DNA from: Burkholderia sp. BCC0322
GTDB lineage: Bacteria > Pseudomonadota > Gammaproteobacteria > Burkholderiales > Burkholderiaceae
DNA length: 64,000 nt
Assembly: GCF_902833045.1 (NCBI RefSeq)
Contig: NZ_CADFDU010000016.1
Location: 1 to 64,000, forward strand
Reading direction: 5' to 3'
Position 1 is the first letter of the stretch. Each line of letters begins with the position of its first letter. This document shows positions 30,186 to 39,221 of this stretch, in pieces. The notes under the pieces are model-generated. The model worked only from the letters and a program-made list of their open reading frames with translations. It did not search any database and was not told where the DNA came from. The position numbers were made by a program, and so were the translations under genes.

Positions 30186-30545
30186 TCACTCCCAGTCGAG
30201 GCCGCCTTTCTTCCAGATATAGGCAAAGCCCAGCAGGAATTCGAGCAGAAAAATCATCATTGCGATGAAACCCGGCCAGCCGATATCCCGGAGCGCGACG
30301 CCCCACGGAAACAGGAATGCGGTTTCGAGATCGAAGATGATGAACAGGATAGCGACGAGGTAGTACCGGACGTCGAATTTCATCCGGGCGTCTTCAAAGG
30401 CCTCGAAGCCGCACTCGTACGGTGCATTCTTCTCGACGTCCGGCTTGTTGGGACCCAGGAGCTTGCCGATGCTGACCAGCGCTATACCTAAACCAGTGCC
30501 CACGAGGAGGAACAACAAGACGGGGTAATAGGCTGCGAGGTTCAA
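30186..30545 (-). CDS. nuoA: NADH-quinone oxidoreductase subunit A
   Basis: A 119-residue, three-helix membrane subunit, first gene of the complex I operon. The acidic pair in [16 protein letters not shown] and the cysteine loop [12 protein letters not shown] are the family hallmarks. The whole set nuoA to nuoN is present in canonical order on the minus strand, giving all 14 subunits. A candidate promoter lies just upstream and a terminator separates it from the tRNA gene. Confidence 0.97.
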
Positions 30546-30579
30546 GGCAATCCTCTATCGGTTGGTTCTGAGCGTCCGG

Positions 30580-30588
30580 AGAATACCA
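30580..30588 (-). promoter_or_regulatory. Candidate extended -10 promoter for the nuo operon
   Basis: The minus strand reads TGGTATTCT, an extended -10 (TG, one base, TATTCT) about 35 bp before the nuoA start. No good -35 lies at standard spacing. It is the best candidate between the upstream terminator (30655-30690) and nuoA. Confidence 0.4.
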
Positions 30589-30654
30589 CCATCCGGCGGA
30601 AGGAATCATTTCGGAGTACAGGCGATCGCAAGACAACCGCAAGCACACCCCAGA

Positions 30655-30690
30655 AATGAAAAATGCCAGCCACTAGAAGCGGCTGGCATT
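30655..30690 (-). terminator. Terminator after tRNA-Leu
   Basis: A 10-bp stem (AATGCCAGCC, 30662-30671, with GGCTGGCATT, 30681-30690) is followed on the minus strand by a T-rich stretch. It separates the tRNA unit from nuoA. Confidence 0.75.
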
Positions 30691-30699
30691 GAGTAACTT

Positions 30700-30784
30700 T
30701 GGTGCCGACGGCGAGACTCGAACTCGCACAGCTTTCGCCACTACCCCCTCAAGATAGCGTGTCTACCAATTTCACCACGTCGGC
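30700..30784 (-). tRNA. tRNA-Leu (anticodon GAG)
   Basis: An 85-nt tRNA with the CCA end encoded. The acceptor stem is GCCGACG paired with CGTCGGC. The anticodon loop TTGAGGG sits on a 5-bp stem (CTATC/GGTAG), giving anticodon GAG, which reads CUC and CUU. A long variable arm and a GTTCGAGTC T-loop region fit class II tRNA-Leu. It lies between secG and nuoA, where several proteobacteria carry this tRNA. Confidence 0.93.
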
Positions 30785-30896
30785 ACTGCATGCAACCGGG
30801 GTTGTAACTACTTGTTTCCCGCGAATCGCTTCAAGAATTAAATTCTAACCCGACTTCCAGAATTGTTCAACGCACAACCGCAAAAATTTTAACTTT

Positions 30897-31274
30897 TTAT
30901 TTCGGGACGTCCTGGCCCGGCGCGCTTGCAGCCGAACCTGCCGCAGCGGATGCCGCAACAGCCGGTGCCGATGCCGCAGGCGCGGATGCCGGGGCGGTCG
31001 CGACCCCACCCAGCACGCCCGCCGACGGCGTCGACTTGTACGAACCGAGGTACGTCAGCGCGAGCGTCGCGACGAAGAAGATCGTCGCAAGAATGCCCGT
31101 CGTACGCGACAGGAAGTTCGCCGAGCCCGTTGCGCCGAACAGGCTGCCCGACGCGCCGCTGCCGAACGCAGCGCCCATGTCCGCACCCTTGCCGTGCTGC
31201 AACAGCACGAGACCAATCACACCGAGTGCAGACAGCACCTGCACCACAATAATCAGCGTCTTGAATAACAGCAT
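30897..31274 (-). CDS. secG: Preprotein translocase subunit SecG
   Basis: A 125-residue inner-membrane protein with two hydrophobic helices (LLFKTLIIVVQVLSALGVIG and TTGILATIFFVATLALTYLG) and the family stretch LLQHGKGADMGAAFGSGASG between them. SecG assists SecYE and SecA in protein export. The C-terminal 35 residues are almost only Ala, Ser and Pro. The ATG at 31274 is preferred over a GTG three codons upstream. It lies 67 bp downstream of tpiA. Confidence 0.95.
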   Translation of the reverse strand: MLLFKTLIIVVQVLSALGVIGLVLLQHGKGADMGAAFGSGASGSLFGATGSANFLSRTTGILATIFFVATLALTYLGSYKSTPSAGVLGGVATAPASAPAASAPAVAASAAAGSAASAPGQDVPK

Positions 31275-31341
31275 CACACCCACCCGAATGGATCAGGCGA
31301 CCGACCGGCCGCCGTCATGGTTCAATTCGATCGCAGACCGC

Positions 31342-32097
31342 TCAACGCGCGGCCCGGCAGATCGCCAGGAAATCTTCCGCCTTCAGCGACGCGCCGCCGA
31401 TCAGGCCACCGTCGATGTCCGGCTGCGCAAACAGCTCTTCCGCGTTGTCCGGCTTCACGCTGCCGCCGTACAGCACGGACACGTCCGCCGCGCCCTTTGC
31501 CGCGAGACGTGCGCGCAGGAATGCGTGCACGTCCTGTGCCTGCGCCGACGTCGCGCTCTTGCCTGTGCCGATCGCCCAGACCGGCTCGTACGCGACGACG
31601 ATCCGTGCAGCCTCGTCGGCCGTCAGCACGGCCAGCACGGCGTCGATCTGCGCACCGACCACCTGCTCGGTCGCACCCGACTCGCGCTCGTCGAGCGTCT
31701 CGCCAACGCACACGACAGGCGTGAGCCCCGCTGCGAGCGCGCGCTGCGCCTTCGCCGCGACCGTCTCGTTGCGTTCGCCGTGATACGCGCGGCGCTCCGA
31801 GTGACCGACAATCGCATAACGCGCGCCAAACTCCGCGACCATCACGGCCGCCACTTCACCGGTGAACGCGCCTTGCTCGTGCGCCGACACGTCCTGCGCA
31901 CCCCATGCGATACGGCCGCCGTCGAGTTGCGCCTGAACCTGCGCGAGATACGGGAACGGCACGCACACGCCGACCGACGTTTCGGCCGCCACCGCGCCCG
32001 CGCCCTGCACCACTTCGTTCAGCAACGCCTGGTTGCCGGCCAGCCGGCCGTGCATCTTCCAGTTGCCGATCACACGCTTAGTTCTCTGTTTCGACAT
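31342..32097 (-). CDS. tpiA: Triose-phosphate isomerase
   Basis: A 251-residue TIM barrel that interconverts dihydroxyacetone phosphate and glyceraldehyde 3-phosphate. Catalytic residues are visible: N12 and K14 (GNWKMH), H98 (IVGHSERR) and E170 ([12 protein letters not shown]). The phosphate-binding YGGSVKPDN and GGLIGGASL loops complete the site. Full length. Confidence 0.98.
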   Translation of the reverse strand: MSKQRTKRVIGNWKMHGRLAGNQALLNEVVQGAGAVAAETSVGVCVPFPYLAQVQAQLDGGRIAWGAQDVSAHEQGAFTGEVAAVMVAEFGARYAIVGHSERRAYHGERNETVAAKAQRALAAGLTPVVCVGETLDERESGATEQVVGAQIDAVLAVLTADEAARIVVAYEPVWAIGTGKSATSAQAQDVHAFLRARLAAKGAADVSVLYGGSVKPDNAEELFAQPDIDGGLIGGASLKAEDFLAICRAAR

Positions 32098-32238
32098 CGT
32101 GTCTGTCTCGTCACCGCTTGGTCATTAACGCGCCGGAATCCGGCCGTCAGGTTTGATCTGGCGAAGCAAACCGGCGATTTTACTGCGCGCGGCTTGAACC
32201 GGTCAAACCGCGCATGTCAAGCCCGGCCGCATGGGCCG

Positions 32239-33258
32239 TCAGGCGTTCGTACCCCAATCGAGCACGATCTTGCCGGTGTGCTCGCTGCTTTCCATCAGCG
32301 CGTGCGCCTGCGCGGCGTCCGCAGCCGGCAATACGCGATAGATCACCGGCTTGATGCGGCCGTCGGCAAGCAGCGGCCACACGCGCGCCTTCAGTTGCGC
32401 GGCGATCTGCGCCTTGAACTCGACCGGACGCGGGCGCAGCGTCGAACCCGTGATCGTCAGCCGGCGACGCAGGATCTCGCCCAGGTTGACATCGGCCTTC
32501 GCACCGCCGAGCAGCGCGATCAGCACGAGACGGCCGCCATCCGCGAGCGCGGACAGTTCGCGCGACACGTACGAGCCCGCCACCATGTCGAGAATCACGT
32601 CGACGCCGCGATCGTGCGTCAGCGACTTCACGACCTCGACGAAGTCTTCGGTCTTGTAGTTGATCGCGCGTTCGGCGCCGAGCGCCTCGCACGCGCGGCA
32701 TTTGTCGGCGGTGCCGGCCGTCGCGAACACGCGAAAGCCAAGCGCATGCGCGATCTGGATTGCCGTCACGCCGATGCCGCTCGAGCCGCCCTGCACGAGC
32801 AGCGTTTCCTGCTCGCCCCCCTCTCCCGTGCCGAGCTGCGCACGGTCGAACACGTTGCTCCACACCGTGAAAAACGTTTCGGGCAGCGACGCGGCCTCGA
32901 TATCGGTGAGCCCGCCGGGCACCGGCAGGCATTGCGGCAGCGGCGCGACCGCATACTCGGCATAGCCGCCGCCCGCGAGCAACGCGCACACGCGATCGCC
33001 GAGCTTCAGGCCGAACGGATTCAGCGCGGCGTCCGACAGATCGCCGCCGACGATCTCGCCCGCGACCTCGAGGCCCGGCAGATCCGACGCACCCGGCGGC
33101 GGCGCATACGCGCCCTTGCGCTGGAACACGTCGGGCCGGTTCACACCGGAAGCCGCCACCTTGATCAGCACTTCGCCGCGCTTCGGTTCGGGGCGCGAAC
33201 GCTCCGCAAGCTTCAGCACGTCGGGGGCACCGAATTCGGTGATTTCGATGGCTTTCAT
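32239..33258 (-). CDS. NAD(P)H-quinone oxidoreductase, zinc-independent MDR family (PIG3-like)
   Basis: A 339-residue medium-chain dehydrogenase/reductase starting MKAIEITEFGAPDVLKLAER. The cofactor loop (GGSSGIGVTAIQIAHALG) and VDVILDMVAGSYVSRELSALADGGRLVLIALLGG place it with the TP53I3/PIG3-type quinone oxidoreductases; the zinc ligands of alcohol dehydrogenases are absent. It would reduce quinones one electron at a time with NADPH. The start was set to 33258 because the preceding open frame has no family similarity. It lies between tpiA (141 bp) and the pnp terminator. Confidence 0.88.
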   Translation of the reverse strand: MKAIEITEFGAPDVLKLAERSRPEPKRGEVLIKVAASGVNRPDVFQRKGAYAPPPGASDLPGLEVAGEIVGGDLSDAALNPFGLKLGDRVCALLAGGGYAEYAVAPLPQCLPVPGGLTDIEAASLPETFFTVWSNVFDRAQLGTGEGGEQETLLVQGGSSGIGVTAIQIAHALGFRVFATAGTADKCRACEALGAERAINYKTEDFVEVVKSLTHDRGVDVILDMVAGSYVSRELSALADGGRLVLIALLGGAKADVNLGEILRRRLTITGSTLRPRPVEFKAQIAAQLKARVWPLLADGRIKPVIYRVLPAADAAQAHALMESSEHTGKIVLDWGTNA

Positions 33259-33352
33259 GGTGGTGGTCGCTCCAGGATCAGGATCGGATGGCGCGCCCGC
33301 ACGCGGCACGGGCGCCTGGCCGGCGCTGCTGCGCCGCACAACGATGCTACAG

Positions 33353-33389
33353 AAAAAACGGCCGGCACGCTTTCGCACTGCCGGCCGTT
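33353..33389 (-). terminator. Terminator of pnp
   Basis: An 11-bp stem (AACGGCCGGCA with TGCCGGCCGTT) is followed on the minus strand by six T (33358-33353), directly behind the pnp stop. Confidence 0.88.
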
Positions 33390-33404
33390 GGTCCGCCTGC
33401 CCGC

Positions 33405-35552
33405 TTACTGCTGCGGCGGCGTGTCCGACTGCGGCGCCGCCGCTGTTTCATTCAGCAGCGCCTTCGCCGACAGACGCACGCGACCCTTTTCGTCCGTCTG
33501 GATGACCTTGACCTTCACTTGCTGGCCTTCCTTCAGGTAGTCGTTGATGTCCTTCACACGCTCGTTGACGATTTCCGAGATGTGCAGCAGACCATCCTTG
33601 CCCGGCAGCAGGTTCACGATCGCGCCGAAATCGAGCAGCTTCAGAACCGTGCCTTCGTACACCTGGCCGACTTCGATTTCGGCCGTGATGTTCTCAATGC
33701 GCTTCTTCGCTTCGGCCATGCCGTCGCTGTTCGTGCTTGCGATCGTCACGACGCCGTCGTCGGAGATGTCGATGGTCGTGCCGGTTTCTTCCGTCAGCGC
33801 ACGGATCACCGAACCGCCCTTGCCGATCACGTCGCGGATCTTTTCCGGGTTGATCTTGATCGTGATCATGCGCGGAGCGAATTCCGACAGTTGCGTGTTC
33901 GCACCGGAAACGGCCTGCGTCATCTTGCCGAGGATGTGCATGCGGCCTTCCTTCGCCTGCGCGAGCGCGACCTGCATGATTTCCTTCGTGATGCCCTGGA
34001 TCTTGATGTCCATCTGCAGTGCCGTCACGCCTTGCTCCGTGCCGGCCACCTTGAAGTCCATGTCGCCGAGGTGATCTTCGTCGCCGAGGATGTCGGTCAG
34101 CACCGCGAACTTGTTGCCTTCGAGGATCAGGCCCATCGCGATACCCGCGACGTGCGCCTTCATCGGCACGCCGGCGTCCATCAGCGCGAGACAGCCGCCG
34201 CACACCGATGCCATCGACGACGAACCGTTCGATTCGGTGATTTCCGACACGACGCGGATCGAGTAGCCGAATTCATCTGCGCTCGGCAGGCACTTGACCA
34301 GCGCACGCTTCGCGAGGCGGCCGTGGCCGATTTCGCGGCGCTTCGGCGAGCCGACGCGGCCCGTTTCGCCGGTTGCAAACGGGGGCATGTTGTAGTGGAG
34401 CATGAAGCGCTCGCGGTACTCGCCTTCGAGCGCATCGATGATCTGCTCGTCACCCTTCGTGCCGAGCGTCGCGACGACCAGCGCCTGCGTCTCGCCGCGC
34501 GTGAACAGCGCCGAGCCGTGGGTACGCGGCAGCACGCCGGTGCGGATTTCGATCGGGCGCACGGTGCGCGTGTCGCGGCCGTCGATGCGCGGCTCGCCGT
34601 TCAGGATCTGCGAACGGACGATCTTGGCTTCGATGTCGAACAGCACGTTGCCGACGGTTGCCTTGTCCGCTGCGACCGTACCGGCCGCCAGCGCGTCTTC
34701 CTCGAGCTTCGCCGAGGTTGCTGCGTAGACTTCCTTCAGCTTCGCCGAGCGTGCCTGCTTGTCGCGGAGCTGGTAAGCAGCGAGCAGGTCGTTCTGTGCC
34801 AGCTCGGTCACGCGCGCGATCAGCGCTTCGTTCTTCGGTGCCGGCTGCCAGTCCCACTCGGGCTTGCCGCCTTCGCGCACCAGTTCGTGGATCGCGTCGA
34901 TCGCGACCTGCATTTGCTCGTGGCCGAACACCACGGCGCCCAGCATCACGTCTTCCGACAGTTGATCGGCTTCCGATTCGACCATCAGCACGGCACGTTC
35001 CGTACCCGCGACGACGAGGTCGAGGCTCGACGCCTTGATCTGGTCACGCGTCGGGTTCAGCACGTACGCGTTGTCGATGTAGGCAACGCGTGCGGCGCCG
35101 ACCGGGCCGTTGAACGGCAGACCCGACACGGCGAGCGCAGCCGATGCGCCGATCAGCGCGGGGATGTCCGCCGGGATTTCCGGATTCACGGACAGCACGT
35201 GGATCACGACCTGGACTTCGTTGTAGAAGCCTTCCGGGAACAGCGGGCGCAGCGGACGGTCGATCAGGCGCGACGTCAGCGTCTCGTGCTCCGACGGACG
35301 GCCTTCGCGACGGAAGAAGCCGCCCGGGATCTTGCCGGCCGAGTAGGTCTTCTCGAGGTAGTCGACGGTCAGCGGGAAGAAATCCTGACCCGGCTTCGCC
35401 GACTTCGCGCCGACGACGGTTGCCAGCACGACGGTGTCTTCGACGTCGACGATCACGGCACCACTTGCCTGGCGAGCGACTTCACCGGTTTCGAGGCGCA
35501 CCTTGTGCTGGCCCCACTGGAATTCCTTCACGACCTTGTTGAACATGGACAT
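33405..35552 (-). CDS. pnp: Polyribonucleotide nucleotidyltransferase (PNPase)
   Basis: A 715-residue 3'-5' phosphorolytic exoribonuclease, core of the RNA degradosome. Two RNase PH-like domains are followed by a KH domain ([21 protein letters not shown]) and an S1 domain ([33 protein letters not shown]). The ATG at 35552 follows AAAGGAG at 5-nt spacing, which decides the start over an upstream in-frame codon. It lies downstream of rpsO, as in E. coli, with hairpins in between. Confidence 0.97.
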   Translation of the reverse strand: MSMFNKVVKEFQWGQHKVRLETGEVARQASGAVIVDVEDTVVLATVVGAKSAKPGQDFFPLTVDYLEKTYSAGKIPGGFFRREGRPSEHETLTSRLIDRPLRPLFPEGFYNEVQVVIHVLSVNPEIPADIPALIGASAALAVSGLPFNGPVGAARVAYIDNAYVLNPTRDQIKASSLDLVVAGTERAVLMVESEADQLSEDVMLGAVVFGHEQMQVAIDAIHELVREGGKPEWDWQPAPKNEALIARVTELAQNDLLAAYQLRDKQARSAKLKEVYAATSAKLEEDALAAGTVAADKATVGNVLFDIEAKIVRSQILNGEPRIDGRDTRTVRPIEIRTGVLPRTHGSALFTRGETQALVVATLGTKGDEQIIDALEGEYRERFMLHYNMPPFATGETGRVGSPKRREIGHGRLAKRALVKCLPSADEFGYSIRVVSEITESNGSSSMASVCGGCLALMDAGVPMKAHVAGIAMGLILEGNKFAVLTDILGDEDHLGDMDFKVAGTEQGVTALQMDIKIQGITKEIMQVALAQAKEGRMHILGKMTQAVSGANTQLSEFAPRMITIKINPEKIRDVIGKGGSVIRALTEETGTTIDISDDGVVTIASTNSDGMAEAKKRIENITAEIEVGQVYEGTVLKLLDFGAIVNLLPGKDGLLHISEIVNERVKDINDYLKEGQQVKVKVIQTDEKGRVRLSAKALLNETAAAPQSDTPPQQ

Positions 35553-35651
35553 GGTTGCTCCTTTGAATTCATGCATTTCATTCGCCGCGCCGGCCATCCC
35601 GCGCGGCGGCGTCCCGACCGAATCACCCGGAGCAAGGTGTGTTTTTTATGC

Positions 35652-35690
35652 CATTCCAGCGCGGCGCTCGTGCAGCGACGCGCTGGAATG
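35652..35690 (-). promoter_or_regulatory. Perfect 12-bp hairpin in the pnp leader
   Basis: CATTCCAGCGCG (35652-35663) and CGCGCTGGAATG (35679-35690) form a perfect 12-bp stem with a 15-nt loop, 100 bp before the pnp start and with no T tract behind it. In E. coli a pnp leader hairpin is cut by RNase III and mediates PNPase autoregulation; the same role here is inference from position. Confidence 0.5.
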
Positions 35691-35780
35691 ACACAAATCC
35701 TGCCCCGGTATCGGTCGTGGCGGCGGCCCCGCACCTACGTGCCGGACAGCCTGCGGTGCGCGTGACGCTACGCACCGCGC

Positions 35781-35819
35781 AAAAACAAAATGCCTGTATC
35801 AGCGGACTGACACAGGCAT
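35781..35819 (-). terminator. Terminator of rpsO
   Basis: A 13-bp stem (35790-35802 with 35807-35819, one G-U pair, loop of four) is followed on the minus strand by TTTGTTTTT. It should end or attenuate rpsO transcription before pnp. Confidence 0.82.
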
Positions 35820-35842
35820 CTTGCTGGCGGCAATCGCCTCGA

Positions 35843-36112
35843 TTACTTACGCAGACCCAGCTTCTCGATCAGTGCGCGGTAACGGTCGGCATCCTTGCCC
35901 TTGAGGTAGTCGAGCAGCTTGCGGCGGCGGCTCACCATGCGCAGCAGGCCGCGGCGGCTGTGGTGATCCTTCGCGTGGGTCTTGAAGTGACCCGTCAGTT
36001 CGACGATACGTGCGGTCAGCAGTGCGACCTGGACTTCGGGCGACCCCGTGTCGTTGGTACCGCGGGCGAACTGAGCAACAACTTCCGACTTCTTGATATC
36101 TGCAACAGACAT
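35843..36112 (-). CDS. rpsO: 30S ribosomal protein S15
   Basis: An 89-residue S15 ([34 protein letters not shown]..., [22 protein letters not shown]). It binds the central domain of 16S rRNA early in 30S assembly. Size and sequence are canonical; the GTGSPEVQ-like loop and the HHSRRGL motif are intact. It sits directly upstream of pnp in the conserved order. Confidence 0.98.
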   Translation of the reverse strand: MSVADIKKSEVVAQFARGTNDTGSPEVQVALLTARIVELTGHFKTHAKDHHSRRGLLRMVSRRRKLLDYLKGKDADRYRALIEKLGLRK

Positions 36113-36219
36113 GTGATTTCCTTTCTAACTGAACAGGCGGACACGGAAGAATGGCCGTGCCGTGACTTACAACCGGCGCGCATTGTAGCACAACTCCGCG
36201 CCGTTCTTACCGCCCCCTG

Positions 36220-37479
36220 TCACGGGCGCGTCATCGAGCAGGCGGACGGCATCTCCGTGCGCTGCGCCGGCACCGCGAGCACCGTCCGGAAGCCGTAGCC
36301 CGAACCCTCGTTGTCGAAGCGCACGCCCGGCGTACCCGCCTTGTCCATCTCCATCACGTAAAGGGGCTGGATCAATTGATGATCCTGCGCACGCATCCGC
36401 GACGCGTGGAAGCCGTCGTCGAACGACAGGCCCTCCAGTGCACGCGCGACCGCGACGGGGTCGGCCGAACCCGCGCGGTTCATCGCGGCGGCCAGCATCT
36501 CGATCATCAGGCTCATTCGTCGCACCGGATAGTCGTCCTGGGCGGCCAGAAAGCGGTTCCGGAACGCGCGGTAGAACGCATCGGATTTCGCGCCGCCCGC
36601 GTTCGGGTGCCAGTCCGCCACGGCCACGACCCGCCCGACACCGGCATCGCCGAGTGCGGCCGGCGCGCCCAGGCTGTTGCCGTAGAAGGTATAGAACTTC
36701 GCATTCAGCCCCTGCTCGCGCGCCGCCTTCACGAGCAGCGTGAGGTCGTTGCCCCAGTTCCCGGTCACGACGGCGTCGGCGCCGCTCGCGCGGATCTTCG
36801 CGATGTACGGCGAGAAATCCTTGATTCGTCCGATCGGGTGGAATTCATTGCCGGCGATCGCCACGTCCGGGCGCCGCGCGGCCAGCGCCTGCCGTGCGAG
36901 CGCGCTGACGTCGTGGCCGAAACTGTAGTCCTGATTCAGCAGGTAGACCTTGCGGAGCGCCCGGTCGCGCGCCATCACGTCCGCGAGCGCGGCCATCCGC
37001 ATGCCCGCGTGCGCATCGAAGCGGAAATGCCAGAAACTGCAGCGCGCCCCGGTCAGCGACGGATCGTCGGCCGAATAGTTGAGGAACAGCGTCCGGCTAT
37101 CCGGATCGCGCGCGTTCAGCTTGTCGAGCGCCGCGACCAGCGCGGCGGCGACGGCCGAGCTGTTGCCCTGCGTGACGAACCCGATATGGCGGTCCGCGGC
37201 CGCGCGCAGCTGCACGAGTGCTTCCTCGGGGCTGCCCTTGCTGTCGAGCACGACAAGTTCGAGCGGATGCGCGCCGTCGCGCAGCTTCACGCCGCCCGCC
37301 GCGTTGACCTGCTCGACGCCGAAGCGCAGGTTGCGCTCGACCGCCGCGCCCGCATTCGCGAACGGGCCCGACATCCCTTCGATCAGCGCGATCCGCACCG
37401 GCTCGCCGCCGGCAAACGCGGACGACGCCAGCATCCACCCCGCGCTCAACGCGAGCGCACACCGCTTCCACCCCTGCAT
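36220..37479 (-). CDS. ABC transporter substrate-binding protein (branched-chain amino acid type)
   Basis: A 419-residue periplasmic binding protein of the Leu/Ile/Val-binding superfamily. A signal peptide ends at ASSAFA (about residue 23), then VRIALIEGMSGPFANAG opens the first lobe. The mature part shows KVYLLNQDYSFGHDVSALARQAL and ADAVVTGNWGNDLTLLVKAAREQG, typical of this family. No permease or ATPase gene is adjacent, so it is an orphan component whose ligand is unknown. The ATG at 37479 follows AGGTGG. Confidence 0.85.
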   Translation of the reverse strand: MQGWKRCALALSAGWMLASSAFAGGEPVRIALIEGMSGPFANAGAAVERNLRFGVEQVNAAGGVKLRDGAHPLELVVLDSKGSPEEALVQLRAAADRHIGFVTQGNSSAVAAALVAALDKLNARDPDSRTLFLNYSADDPSLTGARCSFWHFRFDAHAGMRMAALADVMARDRALRKVYLLNQDYSFGHDVSALARQALAARRPDVAIAGNEFHPIGRIKDFSPYIAKIRASGADAVVTGNWGNDLTLLVKAAREQGLNAKFYTFYGNSLGAPAALGDAGVGRVVAVADWHPNAGGAKSDAFYRAFRNRFLAAQDDYPVRRMSLMIEMLAAAMNRAGSADPVAVARALEGLSFDDGFHASRMRAQDHQLIQPLYVMEMDKAGTPGVRFDNEGSGYGFRTVLAVPAQRTEMPSACSMTRP

Positions 37480-37646
37480 CGGCCACCTGCCCTTCAATCT
37501 GCCCGAGAAGCGCGGATCATAGGCCGTCACCCCCGCCGCCCGCAAGCGCGGCGCCCCGGCGATCCGCACCGAATTTTTCCGCGCGATGCGCGGTCGCGCG
37601 CCGTCCGTGATAAAACGGGACTTGTTTCCGTGTTCTGGAGAATCCC

Positions 37647-38159
37647 ATGCGCATTCGCATTTCCGCGCGCCTGCCGGTGCTGCTCGCCAGCGCCGCCGCG
37701 CTGCTGGCCGGTTGCGCGCAACCGTGGCAGCAATACCAGGCCGGCCAGGACGAGTCGGCGATCGTCGCACGCATGGGCCCGCCGCGCGAGATCTACGACC
37801 TGCCCGGCGGCGGCAAGCGCCTGATGTGGCCGACCCAGCCGATGGGAGAAATCACCATCGCGGCCGACGTCGACGCGGCCCACAAGATCGTCAACGTGCG
37901 CCAGGTCCTGCAGCCGAACGAGTTCTATCGCGCAGAGATCGGCAAATGGACGAAGACCGACGTCCTCGTCAACTTCGGACGCCCCGTCGAGACATCCTAC
38001 TTTCCGCTGATGAAGCGCGAGGTATGGACCTACCGGTATCTCGAGGACAACGTCTGGTACATGATGTACAGCTTCTACTTCGATCCGCAGGGCATCCTGC
38101 GTATCACGCAGAAAACGCCCGACCCGCTGCACGACCCCGACCGCCGCAACCTGTTCTGA
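37647..38159 (+). CDS. Outer-membrane lipoprotein (BamE/SmpA-like fold suspected)
   Basis: A 170-residue lipoprotein. The signal peptide ends in the lipobox LLAGC with lipidated C23. The mature part has a repeated layout (SAIVARMGPPREIYDLPGGGKRLMWPT, later DVLVNFGRPVETSYFPLMKREVWTYRY), reminiscent of the SmpA/OmlA/BamE fold in which a G-x-P loop precedes aromatic strands. The function is not established. GGAG lies at good distance before the ATG. It diverges from the binding-protein gene. Confidence 0.7.
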   Translation: MRIRISARLPVLLASAAALLAGCAQPWQQYQAGQDESAIVARMGPPREIYDLPGGGKRLMWPTQPMGEITIAADVDAAHKIVNVRQVLQPNEFYRAEIGKWTKTDVLVNFGRPVETSYFPLMKREVWTYRYLEDNVWYMMYSFYFDPQGILRITQKTPDPLHDPDRRNLF

Positions 38160-38190
38160 CCGATTACGCATTTACGCGCAATTTTCACCA

Positions 38191-38234
38191 TGGCCATTCA
38201 CGAATCATTGCGTGAATGGCCACTTCCTTTTTTC
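38191..38234 (+). terminator. Terminator after the lipoprotein gene
   Basis: A perfect 12-bp stem (TGGCCATTCACG, 38191-38202, with CGTGAATGGCCA, 38211-38222) leads into CTTCC and six T. Confidence 0.85.
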
Positions 38235-38542
38235 CGCTTCTCTATTAATTCGGAAAATTCGGCGGAAATCTTTTCCGATCGATGACATTCCGATGGCACC
38301 ATCGCTGACATCCCCGTCATGCGGGCCTTTACGCGAAAACAGGCAAGCGCGGGGCATGTCATGCGGCGAATTGGTGCACGCAGTGCACTACGCCAAATCA
38401 ATTTGAAACAATTTGTTTCAACCCACCCGAAGCACTAGGGCATACCCCTAATATCAGTCAAAACCAAACCTTTCAATTTAGAAAGAATATCATTGCGTCA
38501 TTTCCGCCGATATCCATTTGCCTTTATCACAAAGGAGTCCTC
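38235..38542 (+). promoter_or_regulatory. A/T-rich control region of the carbonic anhydrase/SulP pair
   Basis: A 308-bp stretch with no gene, more A/T-rich than its surroundings. It holds a duplicated GTGCAC (38374-38379 and 38383-38388), a perfect palindrome TTGAAACA-ATT-TGTTTCAA (38403-38421), and TAGGG-CATAC-CCCTA (38436-38450). Such spaced inverted repeats are the usual form of dimeric repressor or activator sites; the protein is unknown. I could not assign a confident -35/-10 pair. Confidence 0.5.
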
Positions 38543-39184
38543 ATGAATCGCCCCAAGAGCATGCTGGTTGCCAACATCGCCTGGGCCCGCGAAACGCGTG
38601 AATACACGCCCGGCTTCTTCGACGCGCTGGCGCGCGGCCAGAACCCGCGCGTGCTGTGGATCGGCTGCGCCGACAGCCGCGTGCCGGCCGAAACCATCAC
38701 GCACTGCGCGCCCGGCGAGCTGTTCGTCCATCGCAACGTCGCGAACCTGTTCCATCCCGACGACGACAATTCCGCCAGCGTGCTCGAGTATGCGGTGCGC
38801 GTGTTGCAGGTCGACCACGTGATCGTGTGCGGGCACTACGGATGCGGCGGCGTACGCGCGTCGCTGCTGCCGCCGCCAGCCGACCTGCCGCACGTCGCAC
38901 GCCGCATCGCGCCGCTGTGCGCGCTCGCGCGGCGCCATCGCGACGCGCTGGACGGGCTCGACGACACGGCCGCCGCAGACCGCCTCGCCGAACTCAACGT
39001 GCTCGAACAGGTGCGGCTGCTGCGCGCGTCCCCAATCGTGCACGGCCGCGAACGGCCGCCGCTCGTGCACGGCTGGATCTTTTCGCTTGCCGATGGCCGC
39101 CTGCAGGAACTCGATTCCGGCTACACCACGCCGGCCGTCGACGTCGAATCCGTGCAGGCCGCGACGGCCAGCGCGCTCGGTTGA
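38543..39184 (+). CDS. Beta-class carbonic anhydrase
   Basis: A 213-residue beta-carbonic anhydrase that interconverts CO2 and bicarbonate. Zinc ligands C42 (GCADSRVPAE), H98 and C101 (CGHYGCGG) and the Asp44-Arg46 dyad are present. No signal peptide, so cytosolic. The ATG follows AAAGGAG. It is 37 bp upstream of a SulP transporter, and the pair makes sense as bicarbonate uptake plus interconversion. Confidence 0.94.
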   Translation: MNRPKSMLVANIAWARETREYTPGFFDALARGQNPRVLWIGCADSRVPAETITHCAPGELFVHRNVANLFHPDDDNSASVLEYAVRVLQVDHVIVCGHYGCGGVRASLLPPPADLPHVARRIAPLCALARRHRDALDGLDDTAAADRLAELNVLEQVRLLRASPIVHGRERPPLVHGWIFSLADGRLQELDSGYTTPAVDVESVQAATASALG

Positions 39185-39221
39185 CCTACCCCGCCCCCAA
39201 GCCAATGAAATCGCCCCAACC

